From contig JBOGLA010000045.1 in NCBI GenBank assembly GCA_050746185.1, positions 40,970 to 104,969 of the forward strand: 64,000 nucleotides of DNA. The letters are read 5' to 3'. The stretch comes from PALSA-188 sp050746185 (GTDB lineage: Bacteria > Acidobacteriota > Terriglobia > Terriglobales > Acidobacteriaceae). The position numbers and the translations under genes are program-made. Shown one piece after another: positions 35,689-44,525 of this stretch. The notes below the pieces were generated by a model. It was given only the letters and a program-made list of their open reading frames with translations. It was not told where the DNA came from and searched no databases. Each line of letters opens with the position of its first letter. Position 1 is the first letter of the stretch.

Positions 35689-38274
35689 CTACGGCGATTG
35701 CCAGTCGAGCGAGTACACATCGTAGGTTCCCGCGTCGCGGAGCAGCAATGGCGAATCGTCAGGCGCAACCGCCAGCGAGGCCCCGTAGCGGCCCGTAGTG
35801 GCGAAATTCTTCAAATCAACAATTCGCTCTACCTTATGGTCGCTAAGGCGAATCTTGAGCACAAAGTCGCCCGCTGCGTCGCGATCAAAAACAAGGATGT
35901 ACTTCCCATCTTTCGACCAGTTCAGCCAGCCGAACGTGCCCGTGGCAAGTTGGACCCATTTCTGCGTTTGGAGGTCGAACATGGAAAGGGTCTTCGAGTC
36001 GCTCGATAACGCAGGGATACAGCGGCCGTCCGGGGACCAGCGCGGCGAGAAGAACCCCTGCGATCCCGGCAGTGTGGCAACCTTGCCAGTCTTCAAGTCA
36101 AGGATGTGGATCGCTGAAGTAGGGCCATTTGCGCTGCCGGCGAAGACAATCTTCTTCCCATCCGGAGACCAGTTTGGGTCTTGTTGCAGATGCGGATCGT
36201 CGGGCATCAGTTGCCGGGGACTCCCGCCGTCGGCTGATATCTCATAGATTCTCGACGACTTGCCCACAGGCGTTACAAAGAACACGATCTCTTTGCCGTC
36301 GGGGGACCACCGAGGGAGAAAGGCATAATCGGACGAGGAGGTCAGCTGTAGCCGCTCACTACCGTCCGCTTTGCTGCGCCACAGGGCACCGTCGGGATAG
36401 GAAACGTAAGCCACCCATTGGCCATCCTTCGAAAAGGCCGCGAATTCCGCTGAGATGCCGCCAAGAAAGGGCGCGAACCGGCCAGAGTTCCGGTCGTAGC
36501 GCATCAACTCACCGCGAGTCGTGGTGCCGACTACAAACAGCTTCTTGCCGTCCTTGCTGGGAACCGGATCGGAGAGCGCCATGGGGCTGGAGGTTAATTG
36601 GATGGGTTTGGTTGCGGCGTGAAGCCAACCACTCCCTTGCGGCAGCGCCCAAATCTGTCCCGCCGATAAAAATACGAAATATTTCCCATCGGCAGTCCAT
36701 CCGCCGCAACACTCATCCGGAGGGTTATGAAAGCCGGGAAGAAGAGGATGCAAGTCCTTCCCATCCGCCGAGATTTCCCAAATCGAGGGACCCCTGGAGT
36801 CGAAGTGTGCATCTGTAAATCGCAATTGGGTGCCGTCGTGGGACCAGACCAGCCACTGAATAAAACCACCACTGTCTATTGTGGCAAGCTTGCGCGATTC
36901 GGCGCCGTCCGCCTTCGCCACGAACAAGTCACTATCATTGCCATAAGCCAGCAATTTGCCATCCGGCGACCAAACGGCGTCATTCCCAACAAGATCGCCA
37001 ACCCGGCGCGGGGAACCACCCAGGATGGGCAGACTCCAGAATGTCCCCTTGGGAGGGAGGCCCTGACCGTCCACTACGAGAAGCTCCGACCCATCCGGCG
37101 ACAGGGCGCGGGGAAACATGTTATTCGAAGTCAGAATGGATAATTTCTTTGGTTCGCCGCCGGACACGGACATTTCCGCCATGCCCTGGTAACCGGGGCC
37201 GTCTAAGTAGAGCCTCGTACCGTCAGTGGCGCCCAGGCTTTTCGGTTGGCCGTCATGGGTAAGCTGAGTGTAATTAGAGACCACGGGCGCCGCCGAAGGC
37301 TTCATCCAAAAATAAGCTCCGACCGCAGCCGCGAGCACGATCAGAATAACGCCTGCAATTGCGATCGGCAGGCGCTTAGGTTTCGGGCTCTGCTGCACGT
37401 GAGCGCCCGTAGGCGAGGTGATCGCCGAATCCGACAATGCTTCCAGCGCGAAGGCCAGATCGGACGCCGATTGAAAGCGCTGTTCCGGGGCCTTCTCCAG
37501 GCAGCGACGCGCGACCCGCTCCAATCCCGGAGGGACGCTCGGCGTGAGCTGCGAAATCGCCTCCGGTTCTTCGTTCAGGATCGCGCTCATGGTTTCCGCC
37601 GACGTCGGCTTGCGAAACGTTTGTTTGCCCGTCACTGTCTCGTAAAGAATCGTGCCGAAGGCAAAAATGTCGGAGCGATGGTCGGCGGCCTTTCCTCGCA
37701 CCTGCTCCGGGGACATGTAGCCGGCGGTCCCCACCACCATACCCGGGTCAGTTCCCTGGGTGAGCGTATTCATCTGGCCGGAGTCATCTTTTGGCTGGAT
37801 CAGCTTGGCCAGGCCAAAGTCGAGAATCTTGACCCGTCCGTCTTTGGTGAGGAACAAGTTCTCCGGTTTCAGGTCGCGGTGGACAATGCCTTTGTCATGT
37901 GCAGCTGCCAAACCGTGCGCGATCTGCACCTCGTAGTCAATTGCTTTGCGCAGCGGTATTGGCCCGCGCCTAAGCCGCTCCCGCAACGTCTCGCCTTCCA
38001 GCAACTCCGACACCATGTAAGAGAGGCCGTCGTGGGTCCCCATTTGGTACACCGCAAGAATGTTGGGGTGGTTCAGCGCTGCGGCGGCCCGCGCCTCCTG
38101 CTCGAAGCGGCGCAAGCGATCAGGATCGGAGTTGAGGGATTCGGGCAGAACTTTGATCGCGACTTCGCGGTCAAGCCGGGTGTCGAACGCGTGATACACT
38201 TCGCCCATTCCGCCGGCGCCAATTGGCGAGCGAATTTCATAATGCCCAAGAATCGTTCCGGGAGACAATGCCAT
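35689..38274 (-). CDS. Membrane Ser/Thr protein kinase with PD40/TolB-like propeller
   Basis: 861 residues. Kinase domain about residues 1-280: GAGGMGEVYHAFDTRLDREV, catalytic Lys 41 in AIKVLPE, HRDLKPENLFL (catalytic loop) and DFGLAKL (DFG). All key residues are intact. One membrane segment follows at about residues 306-328 (LPIAIAGVILIVLAAAVGAY). The external part, about 340-861, is a WD40-like/PD40 propeller with repeated motifs such as WSPDGKEIVFF and WTADGKYFVFL. Typical of the large kinase families of Acidobacteriota, sensing extracellular signals and phosphorylating cytoplasmic targets. It stops six bases from the end of the convergent TPR gene. Confidence 0.92.
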   Translation of the reverse strand: MALSPGTILGHYEIRSPIGAGGMGEVYHAFDTRLDREVAIKVLPESLNSDPDRLRRFEQEARAAAALNHPNILAVYQMGTHDGLSYMVSELLEGETLRERLRRGPIPLRKAIDYEVQIAHGLAAAHDKGIVHRDLKPENLFLTKDGRVKILDFGLAKLIQPKDDSGQMNTLTQGTDPGMVVGTAGYMSPEQVRGKAADHRSDIFAFGTILYETVTGKQTFRKPTSAETMSAILNEEPEAISQLTPSVPPGLERVARRCLEKAPEQRFQSASDLAFALEALSDSAITSPTGAHVQQSPKPKRLPIAIAGVILIVLAAAVGAYFWMKPSAAPVVSNYTQLTHDGQPKSLGATDGTRLYLDGPGYQGMAEMSVSGGEPKKLSILTSNNMFPRALSPDGSELLVVDGQGLPPKGTFWSLPILGGSPRRVGDLVGNDAVWSPDGKLLAYGNDSDLFVAKADGAESRKLATIDSGGFIQWLVWSHDGTQLRFTDAHFDSRGPSIWEISADGKDLHPLLPGFHNPPDECCGGWTADGKYFVFLSAGQIWALPQGSGWLHAATKPIQLTSSPMALSDPVPSKDGKKLFVVGTTTRGELMRYDRNSGRFAPFLGGISAEFAAFSKDGQWVAYVSYPDGALWRSKADGSERLQLTSSSDYAFLPRWSPDGKEIVFFVTPVGKSSRIYEISADGGSPRQLMPDDPHLQQDPNWSPDGKKIVFAGSANGPTSAIHILDLKTGKVATLPGSQGFFSPRWSPDGRCIPALSSDSKTLSMFDLQTQKWVQLATGTFGWLNWSKDGKYILVFDRDAAGDFVLKIRLSDHKVERIVDLKNFATTGRYGASLAVAPDDSPLLLRDAGTYDVYSLDWQSP

Positions 38275-38370
38275 GAGAAGTGGGGAGAATTATAGCTCAA
38301 TAGGAAAAAAGTCGGCGGGCCATGTAGGCCTTCTTTGGCATGGGTGGGCGGTTCCCGCCTCAAGTGCCGG

Positions 38371-38405
38371 AAACAACAAACCCTCTCAGGGTAAGCTGAG
38401 AGGGC
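38371..38405. terminator. Terminator-like hairpin, repeated unit
   Basis: ACAACAAACCCTCTCAGGGTAA followed by GCTGAGAGGGCG: a stem that on the minus strand ends in a T-rich tail, downstream of the small membrane protein gene. Nearly the same sequence occurs at 38921-38960. Confidence 0.6.
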
Positions 38406-38482
38406 GTTGATCGGCGGCAGAAAATCGCACAGTGAACATCGGCCCTTAGAGGCGTAGCCCGCTAAGTCTTTACGCACACATT

Positions 38483-38755
38483 TCAGCTGCGTTTCGAACG
38501 AGACAAAAAATCATTGATTACGATATACCCGATATAGCTTAGGAAATAGCACCACAGTGTGCCCAGAGTGCTAAACCAAAACAGTGCGTTGTCTCGAGGC
38601 CACCCTAACGTTGCAGGGATAATTGAAAAAGGAAAGTCCACAAGTATTAAGTAATGCACTCCGGATTCGACGTTCGCTAGCAAGATCACTATGCAAGCAC
38701 AAAGGTGGAGAAATGGCATTAAATAGACCAACGGTTTCCGGCTCAGATATCTCAC
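38483..38755 (-). CDS. Small multi-pass membrane protein, unknown
   Basis: 90 residues starting at GTG with AAGGAC upstream. Three hydrophobic segments (LMPFLHLCACIVILLANV, LILVDFPFSIIPATLGW, FWFSTLGTLWCYFLSYIGYI) and a basic C-terminus. No family recognised. Its terminator-like hairpin (38371-38405) lies downstream, so the gene is probably real. Confidence 0.5.
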   Translation of the reverse strand: MRYLSRKPLVYLMPFLHLCACIVILLANVESGVHYLILVDFPFSIIPATLGWPRDNALFWFSTLGTLWCYFLSYIGYIVINDFLSRSKRS

Positions 38756-38920
38756 CGATGTCCTTGTATGAGAGGAGGCTGCATTTAGAGCCGAGGGAAA
38801 CTCTGAACAAGTTCCGAAAAGAAACAGCAGGTTTCTCGACTCCGCTCGAAATGACAGAGTGTAGTCTTAATCAGAGTTTTCCTGGTGGATTCCGAATAAT
38901 CCTCGAACCTGGGGCCTGCA

Positions 38921-38960
38921 CAAACAACAAACCCTCCCAGGGGAAGCTGAGAGGGTTTCT
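38921..38960. terminator. Terminator downstream of cold-shock gene
   Basis: AAACCCTCCCAGGGGAA followed by GCTGAGAGGGTTTC; on the minus strand the stem is followed by TTTGTTGTTTG. It is nearly identical to the hairpin at 38371-38405. Confidence 0.72.
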
Positions 38961-38980
38961 CCGACGTCCCTGAATTGCTC

Positions 38981-39184
38981 CTATCCCCGGCTCACGTTTG
39001 ATGCTTGAAACCCTTTTGGGCCCTTGAGCAGATCAAACTCCACGGTCTCGCCCTCGTTTAAGGTGCGGTAGCCGTTTTCCTGGATTGCGGAAAAATGTAC
39101 GAATACATCTTCCCCCGTGGAGCGCTGGATAAACCCATACCCCTTGGCCCCGTTAAACCACTTGACTGTACCTTTTTCTCTCAC
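38981..39184 (-). CDS. Cold-shock protein (CspA family)
   Basis: Single-stranded nucleic-acid-binding protein of about 67 residues. RNP1 KGYGFIQR and RNP2 VFVHFSAI are intact, and GTVKWFNGAKGYG is the family start. A GTG at 39184 is chosen because AAAGGAG lies eight bases upstream and gives the normal Csp length; an upstream TTG would add seven residues (residues MAKGVIS). Terminated by the hairpin at 38921-38960. Likely acts as an RNA chaperone. Confidence 0.93.
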   Translation of the reverse strand: MREKGTVKWFNGAKGYGFIQRSTGEDVFVHFSAIQENGYRTLNEGETVEFDLLKGPKGFQASNVSRG

Positions 39185-39828
39185 AGAAATTACTCCTTTC
39201 GCCAAATTTGAATCCCCTCACTTTCCGCGAAGCGCGAGCTTCATCGTTACCCCCTCGGAAAATGCGGGAAGCCGAACCGCGGATGCGGGAATTGCGGAAG
39301 TCTCAGAGCAAAAAAAGAGAAAAGCCCCTGAACTTTGCGCCGCCGAAAGAGCGGCACAAAATTCCGGAGCCCGTCGCGTGCGCTGAAGATTGGACTGCAA
39401 TTACCGCAACCTCAACTTAAAAACATGCACAACATTTGAGTAATTGTGCAATGAGCAAAAGATAATATTCATGAAGCAGGCTTCTGGCAAGAAAAGAAAT
39501 TGCGTTTGAAATTCTGCGGCTGCGTCAAGCAGCTTCCGACGTGACCGCCGCACCTTCTTATCGGCCAGGTACTCCATGTAAGCTATTGACAACACTGTAG
39601 ATAGTGGCGCAGCAGTCACGCGAGAATCAGCCCGTATCCTTCGATCCCCCCAATGGTCGGATCTTAAATGAGAGTTGAGTTACGCTTCCGTCTTGCTGAG
39701 TTATCCATCAACTCTGAATGTTCATTCATCACAAGCGCGCTGTGACGGTCAACACATCGGGGCTTGCAACCGCCAAGTAAAATCAACTCTCCCCGTCAGA
39801 GGCTGCCTTCGAATTCACGAGGGTTGCC
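39185..39828. other. Intergenic gap, 640 bases
   Basis: Divergent promoters for the cold-shock gene and the secreted 187-residue gene must lie here. Cold-shock genes often have a long 5' leader, and the minus-strand half could hold one. Short frames (39218-39400, 39401-39619) have no support. Near-palindromic TTGAC...GTCAA elements are present around 39745 but not clearly functional. Confidence 0.35.
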
Positions 39829-40392
39829 ATGCAGTTGTCTCTACGTAGGCTCTCCGTTGCTAACGCCGCGCTGTTTTGTTTGCTTGCAGGTCTGGCGGTG
39901 CGCAGCTTCGCACAGAATCGCTCAATGCTGCCGCGGATGGGAACGCCAGTCTTTCAACATCTGACCCGCAATGCGGGATACATCTTCTCCGGCACGGTTA
40001 CAGCAGTCTCAATGATTGAACCTGGCTCGCGGAATAGCCTTGGCGCGACACAAATCACTTTTCATGTGGAAAACGCATTTCGAGGTGTTCGCAAGGGTCA
40101 GACTCTGGTGATTCGCGAGTGGGCCGGGCTTTGGCAGGCTGGGGAGCATTATCGCGTGGGCGAGCGGGTAACGTTATTTCTTTTCGCGCCGGGGAAGTTG
40201 GGATTAACCAGCCCAGTTGGACGCCAGCTTGGCAGGTTTCAATTGGATCCCTACGGCCGGGTGTTGTTGAACCGGGAGCATATTTCGGCGATCTCGACCG
40301 ATCCGGCGCTCGCGAGCCGATGGCAAGGCAAAAACCAAATCACTTGGAAGGAATTCTCCCGTGCGATTCAACACGAGATTCAGGAATATTGA
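39829..40392 (+). CDS. Secreted hypothetical protein, acidobacterial type
   Basis: 187 residues with a signal peptide (FCLLAGLAVRSFAQN). The rest looks like an OB or Ig-like beta domain: GYIFSGTVTAVSM, TQITFHVENAFRGVRKGQTL, VTLFLFAPGKLGL and FQLDPYGRVLLNR. No function recognised. It starts a small operon with the next gene, whose start codon lies two bases after this stop. The pair is probably exported together. Confidence 0.7.
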   Translation: MQLSLRRLSVANAALFCLLAGLAVRSFAQNRSMLPRMGTPVFQHLTRNAGYIFSGTVTAVSMIEPGSRNSLGATQITFHVENAFRGVRKGQTLVIREWAGLWQAGEHYRVGERVTLFLFAPGKLGLTSPVGRQLGRFQLDPYGRVLLNREHISAISTDPALASRWQGKNQITWKEFSRAIQHEIQEY

Positions 40393-40393
40393 A

Positions 40394-43300
40394 ATGATCG
40401 CGAGTGTCCAGAAATGGATAGGCGGCGAGCGGCGGGTTCCCGCGCGGGCGAAAATTGTTGCGGTCTGGATTTTCGCGCTGTTATTTATTTTCTTTGCGAA
40501 GCCCATGATGGCGGGAGGGCCGAAATATGTCGCGGGAACTACTTTCTTCAACTCGGGAACGGCGGGCACTCCGCTAACCTGGCCGCAAGGGACGGTCAAT
40601 TACTATACCGATCAGGGCAATCTTAGTTCGGTCCTTTCGGGTGCCGGGGCGGACGCACTTGTCGCGGACGCTTGGAGCCAATGGTCGTCGATCTCAACCG
40701 CAGCCGTAGCAACGGTGCATGCAGGGCAACTCGCCGAAGACGTCAGTGGCGCGAACGTCAGCGTGAATCCTGACGGCAGCATTAATATCCCGTCCGACAT
40801 TATGCCGACTGCGACAGCCACGCCCGTGGGAATTGTTTACGACGCTGACGGTTCGGTAACCGATGCGGTTCTTGGACAAGGCGCTGGGGCCAGTGAATCC
40901 TGTTTCGACAATGCGGCTTATGGCGGGATTGATAATTTTGGGGCCGATGCCCATTTTCTTCACGCGTTGATCGTATTGAATGGCAATTGCGTTCAGAACG
41001 CGTCGCAAGTGCCGGACATGGAATATCGCCTGGTCCGGGTGATGGGGAGGGTCCTGGGACTCGATTGGTCTCAACTGAACCTGAACGTCATTACCGGCAG
41101 TCCCAGAGCAACAGCGGACGATTACAACGGCTTTCCAGTAATGCATGAATCCGATTCGGTCAACTGTGTGCCCATCAGCCTGTGTTATTCGAACGGCGGA
41201 TGGACCAATCCTTATTACCCCAAGATGGACGATCAGGCGGCGCTCACTCGCCTGTACCCCATCACTTCTCAAAATTCCGGCAGCTTACCCGGCAAACAGC
41301 TTTCTTCGCAAGCAACCGCGCGAATCCATGGCAACGTGTACTTTGAGGGATCGTCAGGGCAATCGGCGCAGGGCATGCAGGGCGTGAATGTAGTTGCGAG
41401 ATGGATTGATCCCTCGACCCAGCTGCCATCGAGAGCCTACGCAGCCACATCGGTCTCGGGATTTCTATTCACGGGAAATGCAGGAAATAAGATTTCCGGG
41501 TTCAACGATGCGACTGGACAGCCATTCACGAATTTCGGCGCTACGGATCCTACCGTCGAAGGGTTCTTTGACTTATCCGGATTGCTGGTTCCAAATGGCG
41601 CCCAAAGTGCGCAATATCAGCTGAGCGTGGAGGCCATAGATTCCTTATGGTCGCAGGATGTGGGACCCTACGGGCCGCTGCAGGTTACGCCATCGGGAAC
41701 TTTCCAGCCGCTCGTGGTGACGGTATCGCTGGGCGGTGACGTGCAGCAGGATATTCTGATGCAGAACAGCGCGGTTCAGAAATCGAATTGGTATGGGCCG
41801 ACGACCTACTCTTCACCTGCGCCCCTGCCGGAGGGCGGAAACTGGACAGGTTCGCTGAACTCATACGGTGGTACGGACTATTTCTGGTTCAATGCTCAAG
41901 CCAATCGCACGCTGTCAGTAATCGTTTCTGCGGTAAACGAATTCGGCGCGACGGTGATCAACAAAGCTCAACCTGTCGCCGGGATGTGGGGATTGTCGGA
42001 TTCGGGCGTCTCGCCCGCGCCGGCATATACGCCCTCGGCGTTCAATACGGCATTTTTTGGGGAAACGCGGCTGGACGCAACATTGCTTCAAACAACTTCA
42101 TTCCGGGTGGGCGTTGCCGATTATCGCGGAGACGGCCGCCCTGACTACATTTACCACGCGCGAGTCCTCTATGGTGATGATGTATTTCCCGCCAGAGCGA
42201 GCGTCGCCGGGAACACGCCGATAGCCATTCAAGGCCTGGGATTCCTCAGCAATACCGGCGTCAACATTGCCGCGGCGAGTCCTCCGTTGTTAGCTATCTC
42301 CACAAAACAGCTCTTGATCAATGCTCCGCCCATGCAGGACGGGATTCAGGATGTCTTGCTCGCGGATGCTTCGACCGGAGCCAGTTCGACGATGACCAGT
42401 GCTTTGATCTACGGGGCCGGGCCGAATGACACCATCAGCTTACTCCCCGGTCCTAACCCGGCAATCCCAGTTGGAGGCCAGCTCGTCAACCCGATTCGCG
42501 TGCAGGTTCTTGCGCCCGATGGCAAGACGCCGGTTCCCGGAGCCAGCGTTTTCTTTACGTCGTCGCCGGCTGTGGCATTTTCCGTTTGCGGAGGCGGCGC
42601 AAGTTGTACTGTCGTGACTGACGAAAGCGGGCAGGCAGCGACCGGGCTCACGGTATTGGCGGCCGGAGCGATGACCATTACCGCCCAGCTGGCCCCGGCG
42701 TCTTACGTGAACCCAAAGCAGGTGCAGACAACGGTTGTGGGCCGGTCGTCCTCATCCTCTTACGATATTTCTCTGGCTTCGTCTTATGCGTTTATTGCAC
42801 AGGGCGCAACACTGACGCTCCCGATCACCGCACGGGTACTCTCGAATGGTTCGCCGGTCGGCGGCAAAGTGGTGAACTATTCGGTGATGAAAGGTTCTGG
42901 CAGCCTCAGCTCCGCAGCCGCGACCTCAGATGCGAATGGGTACGCGACAGCCAGCCTCCAGTTAGTTGCGCTCTCCGGCGATGTTGAGGTGAGCGCGTGT
43001 GTCGCGCCTGCAAATGCCCCGTGCCAGGTTTGGAACGCCACGACAGTACCGATTAGCCAATTCCAAATGCAGCCAGTTTCGGGAGACACGCAAGCCGTAG
43101 CTGTCGGAGCCGTCTTCGCGCCGGTGACGGTGCGCGTGACCGATCAGGCAACGCCGCCAGATCCTGTTCTCGGCGCGGGTGTGCTTTTTCAATCCGTGGT
43201 TGGCCGCTCTCCAAACAATGAGCCAATTTTGTGGATTGCACAAAGCGGAGTCTCGCAGCCGACGATCCCCGTGATCCTGGCGCAATCACAGGCCACGGTT

Positions 43301-43450
43301 TTGTCGGACGTGAACGGACTCGCAAGCGTTCAGCCAACTGCCGGTGGAATAGATGGAGCGGTTCTGGTCTTGGGATCGGCGTCGGCTGGGCCAGGTGTTG
43401 TGGATTTTGGGTTGCAATCTTTATTGCCGGTTGTGAGTCAGTTGAAATGA
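40394..43450 (+). CDS. Large secreted protein with degenerate matrixin domain and Ig-like repeats
   Basis: About 1018 residues with a membrane/signal segment (VAVWIFALLFIFFAKPMMAG). Residues about 30-260 resemble a matrixin/metzincin fold: an opening WPQGTVNYYTDQGNL, then YRLVRVMGRVLGLDWSQLN in the place of the usual HELGHxLGLDH signature, with all three metal His missing, and later DDQAALTRLYP, the typical following helix. From about 290 on there are carboxypeptidase-regulatory and Ig-like units (ARIHGNVYFEG, VRVQVLAPDGKTPVPGASVFF). Probably a surface or matrix protein descended from a protease. ATG 40394 is used; an earlier GTG would overlap the previous gene. Confidence 0.75.
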   Translation: MIASVQKWIGGERRVPARAKIVAVWIFALLFIFFAKPMMAGGPKYVAGTTFFNSGTAGTPLTWPQGTVNYYTDQGNLSSVLSGAGADALVADAWSQWSSISTAAVATVHAGQLAEDVSGANVSVNPDGSINIPSDIMPTATATPVGIVYDADGSVTDAVLGQGAGASESCFDNAAYGGIDNFGADAHFLHALIVLNGNCVQNASQVPDMEYRLVRVMGRVLGLDWSQLNLNVITGSPRATADDYNGFPVMHESDSVNCVPISLCYSNGGWTNPYYPKMDDQAALTRLYPITSQNSGSLPGKQLSSQATARIHGNVYFEGSSGQSAQGMQGVNVVARWIDPSTQLPSRAYAATSVSGFLFTGNAGNKISGFNDATGQPFTNFGATDPTVEGFFDLSGLLVPNGAQSAQYQLSVEAIDSLWSQDVGPYGPLQVTPSGTFQPLVVTVSLGGDVQQDILMQNSAVQKSNWYGPTTYSSPAPLPEGGNWTGSLNSYGGTDYFWFNAQANRTLSVIVSAVNEFGATVINKAQPVAGMWGLSDSGVSPAPAYTPSAFNTAFFGETRLDATLLQTTSFRVGVADYRGDGRPDYIYHARVLYGDDVFPARASVAGNTPIAIQGLGFLSNTGVNIAAASPPLLAISTKQLLINAPPMQDGIQDVLLADASTGASSTMTSALIYGAGPNDTISLLPGPNPAIPVGGQLVNPIRVQVLAPDGKTPVPGASVFFTSSPAVAFSVCGGGASCTVVTDESGQAATGLTVLAAGAMTITAQLAPASYVNPKQVQTTVVGRSSSSSYDISLASSYAFIAQGATLTLPITARVLSNGSPVGGKVVNYSVMKGSGSLSSAAATSDANGYATASLQLVALSGDVEVSACVAPANAPCQVWNATTVPISQFQMQPVSGDTQAVAVGAVFAPVTVRVTDQATPPDPVLGAGVLFQSVVGRSPNNEPILWIAQSGVSQPTIPVILAQSQATVLSDVNGLASVQPTAGGIDGAVLVLGSASAGPGVVDFGLQSLLPVVSQLK

Positions 43451-43500
43451 GCGACCGGACAGATGAGGACATCCTGTCCCTACGCGTGCAATGCAGAAAA

Positions 43501-43522
43501 GCGGATGGAGCCATCCGCCGGC
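43501..43522 (-). terminator. Terminator for PagL-like gene
   Basis: GCGGATGG, loop, CCATCCGC hairpin followed on the minus strand by TTTTCTGC. It sits between the large secreted gene and the convergent PagL-like gene. Confidence 0.7.
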
Positions 43523-43523
43523 C

Positions 43524-44120
43524 CTAATGCTTAAAAAATCGGCCGATTCCAAGCCGCACTTGCACGGTGTTGAGGCCCGGATTAGGCACTGCCAGCCCGG
43601 AGTTCGAGATATGCAGGTATCGAACTTCCACGCTCCAATTGTATTTCTCCCCTAACAGATGCGTCCCTATTGCGGCGGACGGGGTAAAGTTCACATTGTT
43701 CGTTCCGGTGGGTACGTCGTGATTCGTAAACAATACTCCGCCGCTCAATTCGAAGTAAGGGGCGAAGCGTCCGCGAGTGGCAAAGTCCCACTTCAAATTC
43801 AGGGGATTAAAGCCGGCGCCGTAGGCTGTCTGGGCAGGCTGAAACACGATGAATAATGGAACCACATCCACGGCATATTCAAAGCGTCCATTGAGAAAAC
43901 CGGGGCCGTGCGGGCGGGTCAGAATCCATCCATAGCGGGCGCCCACGTTCCAGGCTTCGACATTGGAGAAGCCTCCCGGGACAGAGTGTCCGCCGCCTGT
44001 CCAGATTGCGATTTCGTGGCCTCCATCTTCGGGCCGAGCCTGGGCCGCGCCCAGCGAAGCGCATAGAAGCAGAATCGCCCCGATTTGGAACCCGGGCGAA
44101 CGTGCGATAACAGCCGTCAC
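43524..44120 (-). CDS. PagL-like lipid A 3-O-deacylase (acyloxyacyl hydrolase family)
   Basis: About 198 residues, an outer-membrane beta-barrel. The signature HISNSGLAVPNPGLN, including the catalytic His-Ser, is typical of PagL-like proteins, which remove the 3-O-acyl chain of lipid A. C-terminal Phe-rich strand (RLGIGRFFKH) as expected of an outer-membrane barrel. The start is uncertain: a GTG at 44120 gives a short signal sequence (FQIGAILLLCASLGAAQ); a longer frame open to 44306 would overlap the DUF4242 gene upstream region. Terminator hairpin follows. Confidence 0.75.
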   Translation of the reverse strand: MTAVIARSPGFQIGAILLLCASLGAAQARPEDGGHEIAIWTGGGHSVPGGFSNVEAWNVGARYGWILTRPHGPGFLNGRFEYAVDVVPLFIVFQPAQTAYGAGFNPLNLKWDFATRGRFAPYFELSGGVLFTNHDVPTGTNNVNFTPSAAIGTHLLGEKYNWSVEVRYLHISNSGLAVPNPGLNTVQVRLGIGRFFKH

Positions 44121-44228
44121 GAGATCGCGAATCTTGCCAGATGACAAACTCAGGCGCCGCCTTCTAGAATGGGCCGCCACAAATGTTTTTACGAAAGCGA
44201 TCCCCCGCGATCGCAATTGGAGGAAGGC

Positions 44229-44504
44229 ATGCCCAAATATGTTATTGAGCGGGAGATTCCTGGCGCAGGAAACCTCAGTCCCGAGCAACTCCAGGGAATC
44301 TCGCAAAAATCTTGCGGTGTTCTTCAGAACTTAGGTCCTCAAATCCAGTGGGTGCACAGCTACGTTACCGGAGACAAAATATATTGCGTGTATATCGCGC
44401 CCAACGAAGATATGATCCGGAAACACGCCCAGCAGGGCGGATTTCCGGCAAACCGCATCTCCGAAGTAACGTCGGTGATAGATCCCACAACTGCGGAAGT
44501 CTGA
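44229..44504 (+). CDS. DUF4242 small protein
   Basis: About 91 residues. MPKYVIEREIPGAGNLS, then GPQIQWVHSYVTGDKIYCVY and IYCVYIAPNEDMIRKHA match DUF4242, a small ferredoxin-fold family of unknown biochemical role. ATG 44229 has GGAGGAAGG directly upstream, a very good ribosome-binding site; earlier in-frame codons lack one. Divergent from the PagL-like gene and convergent with the SDR gene. Confidence 0.85.
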   Translation: MPKYVIEREIPGAGNLSPEQLQGISQKSCGVLQNLGPQIQWVHSYVTGDKIYCVYIAPNEDMIRKHAQQGGFPANRISEVTSVIDPTTAEV

Positions 44505-44525
44505 AATTTGCGGTCATAATCGTAC

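Noticed and set aside
39401..39619. 72-residue minus-strand frame in the cold-shock gene's upstream gap
   Set aside because: No ribosome-binding site or domain; more likely a leader or promoter region.
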